NCBI GenBank assembly: GCA_008508345.1
Contig: QNGE01000852.1
Span: 69,563-133,562, forward strand
Reading direction: 5' to 3'
Length of the DNA stretch: 64,000 nt
Source: Paragonimus westermani
Taxonomy: Eukaryota > Platyhelminthes > Trematoda > Plagiorchiida > Troglotrematidae
Every line of letters begins with the position of its first letter. The first letter of the stretch is position 1. This document shows positions 49,403 through 58,260 of the stretch, one piece after another. Under the pieces are notes generated by a model. That model had not been told where the DNA came from. It searched no databases and saw only the letters and a program-made list of their open reading frames with translations. The translations under genes and the position numbers were made by a program.

Positions 49403-49710
49403 ATTAGCCTGTCACAGTGACCGAAGGCAAAGGACGCCCGCACTTATCCATCAATGCAACTGGCTTGCGCTGCACCAATTGCAGTTCCACCAACACACCA
49501 CATATCCAGTGTAAACCCGAAGGAATAAGACTGGGACGTGTGCCAGTGGGGCCTTTCTGTCCAACCGGCCAATGCTGGTTAGCCACTTGATTGGCTAATA
49601 AGGAATGGAAACCCCTCTCTCTCGGAAAGTAAATAGAGGGAGGCTGCAATGACGAGATCTACACCGAGAAGAAAGATTTTTGAAGTGTAATACAAGAAGC
49701 GTTGCAGTAT
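49403..49710 (-). repeat. RTE-like 3' end, unit 1
   Basis: A 3' UTR module of about 300 bp. The same module occurs at 51,540-51,870, 55,098-55,342, more diverged at 44,785-45,000, and as a 50-bp piece at 62,841-62,890. It ends (minus strand) in GGTCACTGTGACAGGCTAA. An open frame inside it is conserved only because the DNA is repeated. Confidence 0.93.
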
Positions 49711-49788
49711 NNNNNNNNNNNNNNNNNNNNNNNNNNNNNNNNNNNNNNNNNNNNNNNNNNNNNNNNNNNNNNNNNNNNNNNNNNNNNN
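49711..49788. other. Assembly gap (78 N) in RTE-like unit 1
   Basis: Run of N between the 3' UTR and the C-terminal coding part of unit 1. Confidence 1.
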
Positions 49789-50472
49789 AACCGTATTCCT
49801 CCAGGCCGTCCGGTTCAACGCCAAATCTTCCCAACATCTAAAATCAATGTTACAACGTGAAAGACTTACCTGCACAACATCCTGGTACCTCCGCTTCTGA
49901 CCACCGGGATTTCGCTTACCTGACTTCACTTGTCCGTACAGTAACTTCTTCGGGATACGGTCATCGCCCATCCGACGGACGTGACCGAGCCAACGGAGCT
50001 GGTTCAGCATCAACATGGCTTCCATCCCGTCCATGCCCGCTCGCCGCAGTACCTCAGTGTTCGGAATCATGTCCGACCACCGAATACCCAAGATGCGCCT
50101 CAGACACTGCACATGGAAGCGGCTCACATAGTTCACGTTCCGCTGATACAATGTCCACGTCTCACTGCCGTACATCAGGATAGACAGCACCATTGAGCGG
50201 TAGACACACAGCTTGGTGGCCATCTTCAGGCTGTGATTCTTCCAGACACGCCTTTCAAGACGTCCGAAAGCAGCGCTGGCCTTCGCCACACGCGCTCTCA
50301 GCTCGCGGTCCACGGACAGATCTGTCGACAAGTTGTTACCCAAGTAGCAAAAATCCCCGCAGCCATTCACAGTGTCTCCAGCGATGCGAATTTCGGGTGG
50401 AGGTACACAATCAGCACCTCCACCAGGATAAGGCTGAAAGAACGAAAACGCCTTACCTGTGTTGATGTCCAA
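49789..50472 (-). pseudogene. RTE-like LINE unit 1: C-terminal region
   Basis: Open for about 228 codons on the minus strand up to the N gap. It contains CYLGNNLSTDLSVDRELRAR, RLERRVWKNHSLKMATKLCV, YGSETWTLYQRNVNYVSRFH, LRRILGIRWSDMIPNTEVL, LRWLGHVRRMGDDRIPKKLL and LNRTAWRNT. This is the conserved post-RT region of RTE-related endonuclease-RT proteins. The N gap hides its end. Confidence 0.94.
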
Positions 50473-50475
50473 TCA

Positions 50476-51535
50476 AAACTTCGATGCTGCCGAAGCGAAC
50501 GCTGTAGCTAGACGTTGCAGCTCTTCTTCGCTGTGCGCTAGCAAGGCGCTGTCATCCGCGAACAGAAGAATGCGCATCCTTTAGGTCTGCAGCCGGGTTG
50601 AGACGCCAAATCGTCGTATATTCAACAGACGCCCGTTCTTCTAGTACTCTACCTCATCACCCTCCTCTCCAGAGTTCTGAAAAGCCACTGTTATCATGAC
50701 AGTCAAATATAAGCTCAATAGGGCTGGGGCTAGATCCCAACCCTGCTTCATTCCAGTGACAATGTCAAAGTCATCAGAGGTCGATCCACACGATTGCACC
50801 TTCGCCTTCATGCCCGCATGCAACAATCTAACCATTTTGACGAATTTACCTGGACATCCAAACTTACCAAGCAGCGTCCACAGCGCCTCGCGGCTCACGG
50901 AGTCAAAGGCCTCGGTGAAGTCCACGAATAGGGCATGCAGGGGCTGATTCCGTTCTCGGCACTTCTCCTGAAGTTGTCAAGCAGCAAACACCAGGTCAAT
51001 CGTACTCCGACTCGCCCGGAATCCACACTGCTCCTCGGGAACACTAACCTCCAGAACGTTTGCGTTCAGTCGGTTCAGGAGGATTCTGGCAAATACCTTA
51101 CTAGCACAACTCAGAAGGCCGATACCCCGGTAGCTGCCGGCGCAGTGCTTTCCACCCTTGCCTTTGAACAAAGCGACGATAAGGGCGTTCTTAAAGATTT
51201 GCGGCATCGCCTCGTGCTCCAAAATGGAGTGGAGCAGCTGGAGCAGAGCACGTTCCAACGCCGGCCCTCCTTTCTTTGGAATCTCGTCTGGTAGCCCATT
51301 CTCGCCTGGCAGCCCATCCTCGCCTGCAGCCTTCTTGTTGCGCAGTTGACCAATCGCCCTCTGCAACTCCAGCAAATCTGGGGCGAGAGCAAGCGAAGAT
51401 TTGACGTCTTGTTGCGGCAGGCTGTTCACAGCCACCCAATCAATTGTAGTAGGGCGGTTTAGCAGGCTGCTGAAGTGTTTGCGCCATATTTTCATGATGT
51501 CCTCTGCTGGCTGCAAGAATAGCCGATGTCCACGT
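50476..51535 (-). pseudogene. RTE-like LINE unit 1: reverse transcriptase
   Basis: Long open blocks occur on the minus strand. At 51,516-50,977 are MKIWRKHFSSLLNRP, LRNKKAAGEDGLPGENGLP, SYRGIGLLSCASKVFARILL and EEQCGFRASRSTIDLVFAA. After a frameshift near 50,950 come MDFTEAFDSVSREALWTLLG (motif A) and FDIVTGMKQGWDLAPALLSL. Motif C is intact as FADDS at 50,551-50,562. There are stops near 50,640, near 50,580 and at 50,473-50,475, this last just before the LDINTG block. GENGLP looks like a small internal duplication of GEDGLP. Confidence 0.94.
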
Positions 51536-51539
51536 CACA

Positions 51540-51890
51540 CGGTTGGCGGCATCCGATTCGGATTAGCCTGTCACAGTGACCGAAGGCAAAGGACGCCTGC
51601 GCTTATACATCAATGCAATTGGCTTGCGCCGCACCAATTGCAATTCCACCAACACACCACATATCCAGTGTAAACCCGAAGGAATAAGACTGGGACGTGT
51701 GCCAGTGGGGCCTTTGTGTCCAGCCGACCAATGCTGGTTAGCCACTTGATTGGCTAATAAGGAATGGAAACCCCTATCTCTCGGAAAGTAAATAGAGGGA
51801 GGCTGCAATGACGAGATCTACACCGAGAAGAAAGATTTTTGAAGTGTAATACAAGAAGCTTTGCAGTATAGGATTGCAGGTTAGTGCAAC
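51540..51890 (-). repeat. RTE-like 3' end of an upstream unit (unit 0)
   Basis: Nearly identical to 49,403-49,710, and in the same orientation. The remainder of that unit is absent to the right: after GCAGTATAGGATTGCAGG near 51,880 the sequence is unrelated. It is therefore a severely 5'-truncated copy whose tail touches unit 1. Confidence 0.93.
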
Positions 51891-53756
51891 CTAAAGAAGA
51901 TAAGGATGAAAAACAAAGTTCTCATTGGACTATGAAAAGCCAGGCAGACCATGTCCACGTCAACACACACACACACACAAACACACCAGGCGGTGTGCAT
52001 CATCTACACAGTTCACCGATTGCAATGCTCCAACTGAATGTGAATTGATGCGATCGAAGCGGAGACATGCATGGCGCGTTTGGATCCGGATCGGACTAGA
52101 GAGCAGGGTTACAAGCGTACAGGAATGGATACGGTCCGGACGAACGCCACTGCGTTAGGCTCGTACACGAATCCAAACCTGTTTGACGCGCTATCACACA
52201 ATCAAAACCTAAGTTTGTTCACTGCTAATCACTACTCACCTTCCGATACTTTATGCACAAACTGTTAATTCACGCTGTTTTTGCGCATTCGAACTGATAC
52301 CAAATGCTCGTGCTGTGTCAGGCCCGATGGTCGGCCTTTTCTGTTGTTGCTAACTTTGTATCACATAAAATCTAACATTCTGCGTTCGCGACCAGCAAGG
52401 GTCGGCGAAACGGTAGCATCTCATGGCATATGCCCTCTCTTCCAAATAGTTCCTCTGAACCAAGGTATTTACATTTTCCTTCAAGGGTATTTCAAACTTG
52501 CCCACTGCTTATTTGGCCATGTACATTAATATGCATTCACTAACACAAAAGCACACTGCACACGCAAACAGCTGTGTACATTCCCAAAGTATACTTTAGT
52601 TACGTGCACCTATTAAAACAACTAACACTTATAACAATGCTCGGTGAAACCCATTCATCGCATACTTCATAAACAACAGACATGTCTAGGAATATTCATT
52701 CGTCTGTTTTCTTCTAGTCCATGTCTAGGGAGACACACGGCCTTTGTTACACGCATTCTAAACTGAGGAGATTTCTGGAGCATAATTCACGGCACACACA
52801 AATTACACTTATCCTAATATTACACACGCATATTTACAGATAACGCATTGGGTATCAGGGTTTTTCAATTAGTCATAAAGGGGCTAAGAAAAAACTCAAT
52901 TTGCAATCGAACGTTTGCATCCAATCTGTATTTGGCAAGGAATAGTCCGATGGATTCGCAACTTTAAATGGTGGAATCTACATCAGTGCACCAGCTGGCT
53001 TGTACCATCAGGTTCCTACAGGTTGCAGATGCGCAAACGAAGCGTGCGGATATTGACTCTCAGCTGCCAAAGGCAAATGAAACGTTGACTTAATTTTTTT
53101 TCCTGGGGCTCATCATCCGCGTTTGCATATATCAATAAAAAAAATGTGACTGTGACAATGTCACAAGAATACACTTCTTAACTGGTAGATAGTTGTGCTT
53201 TTAAACATTACGAACACGCACACACCTAATTGAGGCACAGCCAGCCTCCCCAGAATAAGCCTTTCGAGAGCACTTTTTATGCTGGTCACGTGCTACTAAA
53301 GTGCATGAAGCATCAGGAACCAGAGGAGAATTCTCTAAGCTCATCATATTTGCAATTGTCTGCCTGTATAGCAGTCCTAGGAACTTCGTACAGACTATCA
53401 GGATCTGGAAACCTCGGTTTTCGCACTGCATAGTTAATGTCGTCGAACAAGAAAATGTTGTCTGTCCGGATCGATGAAATCGAAACAAAACCAATGCACC
53501 CCTCTCCAGCAAAACAATGGGTTTTTCAGTGTCCATTGACGTCCATCCTCAATGACAATTTTAATAAAAAAATAAAACCCAGGCGACTCACTATTATCGA
53601 ACACCGTTCCTTTACATCAGCACCGGAATATATTGCAACGTCTTTCCTAGCACTGAAATCCAAATGAGAAGTCGTCTGTTTGTCATAATGTCCATAACCC
53701 TGTTCACAACCTGAATATGTTGTTGTCTTCAGGCCTTCTGTTCTTCACTCAATTAA
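51891..53756. other. No recognisable feature; short (CA)n run near 51,963
   Basis: A (CA)n microsatellite occupies about 51,961-51,990. Nothing else is identifiable. Short frames on both strands lack domains. Confidence 0.5.
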
Positions 53757-53763
53757 TGCAATG

Positions 53764-53944
53764 TTACTGATGAGTAGTCGGGGATTTGGTTTATTTTGAA
53801 CATCACCCACATGTGATCATAGCCTTCGCATTCAGATAGACTTTCCAGCCAGCCTCTCGTGAAAAGATGCACTAGACTCGAGTTTCGCTCTCATTGGAGC
53901 TCGTCAGTAGTGCATATCCTTGCCACGGCCGGGATTTGAACTCN
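53764..53944 (-). repeat. SINE-like repeat, copy 3, with tRNA-type B box
   Basis: It matches 15,411-15,590. On the minus strand its head has GAGTTCAAATCCCGGCC, a near-consensus tRNA B box (GTTCAAATCC) as in tRNA-derived SINEs with pol III promoters. The A box would lie to the right, but a single N at 53,944 and an RTE fragment follow instead. The tail is AATAAACCAAATCCCCGAC on the minus strand. Confidence 0.65.
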
Positions 53945-54121
53945 TCACGTTCCGCTGGTACAGTGTTCACGTCTCACTGCCGTACAGCAGGATAGACAGC
54001 ACCATTGAACGGTAGACACACAGTTTGGTGACCATCTTCAGGCTATCATTCTTCCAGACACGCCTTTCAAGACGTCCGAAAGCAGCACTAGTCTTCGCCA
54101 CACGGACTCTCAGCTCGCGGT
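53945..54121 (-). pseudogene. RTE-like LINE fragment (C-terminal region)
   Basis: Minus-strand translation gives RVAKTSAAFGRLERRVW, SLKMVTKLCVYR and LSILLYGSETWTLYQ, matching 50,120-50,300 of unit 1. About 175 bases, cut at both ends. Confidence 0.9.
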
Positions 54122-54159
54122 CTCTAGCGACGAAAGTCACAACAAGAATGATAGCGTGT

Positions 54160-54430
54160 CAAACACCAAGGTTCATTTACCTTAATGACACAAGCCCTTA
54201 CTCACCCCCTGCGGAACAATATTTAAGTTTGTCACGTCGAATTATCGAAAACTTATGCAAATAGATCACCACACAGCTCTTGCGACTAGTTCGGAGAACT
54301 TCGCCATCGTTATCCGTTGTCTTGCTGAAACACGGCTTTAGGATTCCACCTCAGCCGCTTCGTCATGTGAATACGACGTGCGCGTGACTGTGCGTGACTG
54401 TTGGTCAAACAAATTCATCCTTAAACCTTC
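54160..54430 (+). pseudogene. Second endonuclease-RT LINE, 5' fragment (copy b)
   Basis: It aligns with 55,890-56,090: a non-coding leader (TATTTA...TAGATCA) followed by an endonuclease start with VIRCLAETRL near 54,311-54,340. That is equivalent to VIDICCLDETGLQDSRAV in the better copy. It is short and decayed. Confidence 0.65.
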
Positions 54431-55097
54431 CGGAAAGCAGCCCTAACTCACCCCTAACTGAATCCCCAATTGGTGCTAGCAGGGTTGTTTTCATTGTTGG
54501 TATTATTGATATTGTTTGGTTGCAAGTCTGCACCCTCGTTCGTTCGACTGTCCAAGGTCACAATATCTAGAACTTCCGGTCACTAGCTAGCTGGCTGGTC
54601 GTGCTCTGATTTCTGTCGTACTTCACTTAGAGTTCATTTTCTTAGTCTACTTGCAATGAAAGCCGCCGTCCACTATTCGGTTTTCTGGTTTAACTGTTGT
54701 GGAGAATAGGCATGGTTATAAACGTGAAAACGCTCCAGTTCTCGACAACCTGAGAACTTCTCGTCACCATATACCGAGATGCTTTAGAACAATTCTCACC
54801 CAACTACCTCATTTGCCTTCGAATGTCGTTGAGAAATGGCTTGTTCTCGAAGAGGAGGTTGCTCGAACCTCGCTAGCACCATCAAAAGTGAACAGGTCCA
54901 CAAGAGCTGATGAGCGGCTGTACCGAAAATTTGAGTTATTTCCGATATGTCTCGCACGGCAGAAATAGATGGGCGGGTTTTGTAGTAAAGCGGAGCTTTT
55001 TTTCGAATGTGCAGTTCCGATAACAGCCATTCCCCTCCTGACGCTAGAAACTCAAAGCCTTCCTGGGCAATAACCACCCCCATACCCTAACCACAAC
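54431..55097. other. No recognisable feature
   Basis: There is an open plus frame at 54,699-54,968 (90 codons) with no recognised domain. Confidence 0.4.
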
Positions 55098-55342
55098 GGT
55101 TGGCGGCATCCGATTCGGATTAGCCTGTCACAGTGACCCAAGCCAAAGGACACCTGGGCTTAGCCATCACTGCAACTGGCTTGCGCCGCACCAATTGCAG
55201 TTCCACCAACACACCACATATCCAGTGTAAACCCGAAGGAATAAGACCGGGAGGTGTGCCAGTGGGGCCTTTCTGTCCAGCCGGCCAATGCTGGCTTGCC
55301 AGTTGAATGGCTAATAAGGAAAGGAAACTCTTATCTCTCGGA
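55098..55342 (-). repeat. RTE-like 3' end fragment
   Basis: It matches 51,540-51,785, including the shared tail GCATCCGATTCGGATTAGCC at 55,107. It ends at the single N at 55,343. Confidence 0.93.
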
Positions 55343-55343
55343 N

Positions 55344-55889
55344 GAAACAACTGTTCGTGAACTTGACCCTTCCCTGGGCTTAATGATTTATCCTAACCCG
55401 CCTATTGATTATCCATAAGCTTAGCTTGCCTCGGAGAATCCTTGAACTGCTGCGCTGCTACTTTTGCAACCTTAAGCTGGAAGTCCTGAGTGGGTGGACT
55501 CCATTCGAATAGCATATAAACCGAACTCCGTCATTATTCCCGTCGCTTTTTTAGTCGGGTTTTTTTACTTAGAGGCTAATGTATGGGCCCCTTAAGTTGG
55601 AACCATTTTTTAATTGTCTGGGCAAACGAGAATTACACTTCTCCCACAATACTGAACTCCTGCACTCACTAAACAATTAACTTTATCTCGAATTCTTACC
55701 ATAAGTCTGTGGCGGATGTCAGCCACCAACTTTCCACCCATTTGCCATTCTACCGGGCAAAATCAGCCTGTTTAATTTTCTCCCCATTCATCAAAAAACC
55801 ATTTACTCGGTGACAATCTGGTATTCGGGTGCATACCTGAAACTTACCTTGTTTGTTGCTCGCGTTGGAAGTCAACGAGAATCATAGTT
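55344..55889. other. No recognisable feature
   Basis: Nothing identifiable. It may include a 5' UTR of the LINE that follows. Confidence 0.45.
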
Positions 55890-55989
55890 CACCAAACACC
55901 GAAGTGTCTGACGAACACAAAACACTACTCCCTCCAGGACACTATTTATGCTAGCCAATTTCAAGGTTCGATCACCTATGTAGATAGAT

Positions 55990-56800
55990 CAAAAAGCAGC
56001 TCTTACGCGTACTTTGGATACCCTCGTCATCGATATCTGTTGTCTTGATGAGACAGGACTTCAGGACTCTAGAGCAGTGCCATAACCTCAATCTCCGTCA
56101 GCTGCTTCACTGTGTGTACACCATGTGCGTCTGGCTGGAGAGTTCGTAGCTCAAACCACTTGAAAATCCGGCATCGAAATTACCCTAAGTGCCTACGTAA
56201 AAAAGGTGCTGCTTGACTGGATACCCATGATCAGCCGTCTTTGCGCTGTCAGACTAGAAGGTACTGTCAGAACGTCGCCAGGAGCCTATCGTAAACGCTG
56301 TCCATATGTTGCCGTGGCATACGCCCCTACAGACTGTAGTCCAGACACAAGCAAAGATCATTCTTACCAGAAGCTCACCAGTCTTTGGCACACTGGAAGT
56401 CTCATGAACACTACAGTACTTACCGGCGACTTGAGCGTTGAGGAAGACAGGCTAGGTGCCGACTGGCGTGACTTGGAAGGTCCACACTCTTACACCACTC
56501 CAAACAGACAACGGTGAACTTTTTGTAGCTCTGCGATGATAGTGGTTTGTTTCTGGCGAGTAGTGATTTTCAGTGTTCTAGACTTCTGTGCACCACCTGG
56601 CGATCTTGACCGCCAAGTCAGTCGTGGACACAGATTGACCACATAGCCTTTGGCTATCTTTGGCTTGGCTTCTTCCATGATTGTAGTTCAAACTTGAATA
56701 CCCGAGTGAATTTTGGTCATGCAGTGGTATATGTCAAGTACGCTCAGCACTTTGGTGGGTAGCAACTTTGTCGTCAAACGCAAATTGACGTATCTATCCT
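55990..56800 (+). pseudogene. Second LINE: apurinic-type endonuclease
   Basis: ALTRTLDTLVIDICCLDETG starts at about 55,998, with the Glu of the DET motif kept. LLDWIPMISRLCAVRLEGT and VAVAYAPTDCS follow (56,206-56,345). LTGDLSVE (56,421-56,444) replaces the usual GDFN with GDLS, losing the Asn. SGLFLASSDFQCSRLLCTTW and WTQIDHIAFGY (56,535-56,655) are the C-terminal substrate-binding and IDH motifs. One clear open block is 56,206-56,517, and the rest is frame-shifted. Confidence 0.87.
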
Positions 56801-57489
56801 AGCAGGAATACAACCTCCCTACAGCTACCCCACCCACCGAGCAATTTTGAAACAAACTGGACACATATAGGCATGCAGTGCATATGTGTTTTTCACTGTT
56901 TTGTGCGATGCAACTGGTTTTCCGGTTGTTAGCCTCCGGATTATTCCATCCGACGACAAACAAATCAGTTAGGCGAGTTACTCGCCTGAAACAACTAAGA
57001 TGAGACTACAGAGACTGGTGGGCATAACACACCTCCTGGATGGAACGAGCTGTTGCTGCTGCAAGCTCCCGAATGCTTTCCAATCTTGTTCGAACAACAG
57101 ATGGTTTAAAGCCAAGTCTGAGCCAGAAAAATTACGAAGCTAGTGTCAAGGTTATTCGTAATCTGCAACACCGTCTAGGATGATGGGCTGGGTGTTTCTA
57201 TCAGCGGTTTACTTGGCTGCCCACGTGGTCGACTACGACTTCGGGTCCTCCCTGTGTTCAATGGTCTGTTTAAGTTTTTCTGCCATCTGAAACAGAAATC
57301 TCACTTGACAGCATATTCCTGAAATGTCGCAAGACATCCCGCAGGCTTACTGCCTTAAATATTTTTATCGATAGGCGACCAACCCTAGGCAGACAGATGA
57401 CAGGTGTGGTGCAGAACCTTTGGATCAATGAAGTCGTTACAAGTGGATAGAATCTGTCTAACATCACTCCCGCCCTCAAAAAGGCTCAC

Positions 57490-57790
57490 GAGCCTCGCGT
57501 GTAAATCACATTGGAATTAACCAGATACATATTTCGTCGAAGCTGTTTGAATCCATTACACCTCATAGACTAAACGAAACAAACGAGCATGTCCTCGAGC
57601 ACTAAGCTGTGTTTCGTCCTGGTCGCGGCTGCATTGATCAAATCTTCACACTCCACTATCTGCGTGGACTCTGACGTTTATATATAAGGTCGATTATTGT
57701 TGTATTTAGATGTCAGAGGAGCCCTTAATCCAGTTGATGTAACTGCACTCCGGGACTGTCCGATTAAACCACAAAGTGCGCAGCTAAGGC
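57490..57790 (+). pseudogene. Second LINE: RT fingers and motif A remnant
   Basis: HIGINQIHISSKLFESITPH lies near 57,510. After a stop there is VFRPGRGCIDQIFTLHYL (57,608-57,662), then LLLYLDVRGALNPVDVTAL (57,693-57,750) as motif A with the Asp kept. Similarity then stops near 57,780. Confidence 0.85.
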
Positions 57791-57794
57791 TCGA

Positions 57795-58260
57795 GTGACG
57801 TCTCTCAATTTAAACCATCTGCGACGCCGATGTGATATCAGTCTTCCTATGACAGCCCTGATGTATGGTGACTCCGTAACAGCAGTTATGTTGTACAGCT
57901 GCCAAACCTGGTACATCCATGTGGTAAATGAACACACTGTCCGTTTCGGTTGCTAGTGCTTGGGACACCGTGCCGGCAACGACTAAGTTCGCCAATGCGT
58001 TTTCTGGACAGAGAGATTTTGTCCACCTCTGAGCACAGCAATCTCAGTTCACAGGCTTCATTGGCTTAGTGAGATCTTACGAGTGTCAATTTTTACCGCT
58101 CGCCACATTGTGCCTTATTTGTGACTGGTCGGCTAGGTTGACATCAGCAGCCTGGTGGCTAGCTTATGATTTATGTTCAGGGAATGAAGGTGCTGACACT
58201 GAAGTTCGATTCAGCAGGGCGTTCCCGGCTTCCTGGCTGGGGCCGAAAAGATGATAAAAT
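57795..58260 (+). pseudogene. Second LINE: C-terminal region
   Basis: LRRRCDISLPMTALMYGDSV and VMLYSCQTWYIHVVNEHTVR (57,822-57,945) follow directly after the RT fingers. HRLHWLSEILRV and GRSRLPGWGRKD near 58,045-58,250 are the conserved closing motifs. RT motifs B to E that should precede it are deleted. Confidence 0.85.

Larger units (their letters stand above)
49403..51535 (-). mobile_element. RTE-like LINE, unit 1 (5'-truncated, youngest-looking)
   Basis: RT to 3' end on the minus strand, with the endonuclease missing. The 5' break at about 51,535 abuts the 3' end of another copy (51,540-51,890). The 3' UTR (49,403-49,710) is interrupted by a 78-bp N gap (49,711-49,788). Coding similarity is good, with few breaks compared with unit 2. 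Confidence 0.93.
55890..58260 (+). mobile_element. Second endonuclease-RT LINE (RTE-like), internally deleted
   Basis: Plus-strand LINE with endonuclease, partial RT and C-terminal region in order. The middle of the RT, including the catalytic Asp pair, is missing. It is a separate family from the 44.8-51.9 kb LINE. Families of this type are common in trematode genomes (from memory of motif style, not a search). Confidence 0.85.

Noticed and set aside
51563..51808. Conserved 81-codon frame found in three places (49,404-49,649; 51,563-51,808; 55,120-55,350) as a small gene family
   Set aside because: It lies in the RTE-like 3' UTR. Conservation follows from DNA repetition, and the coordinates track the repeat, not a gene.
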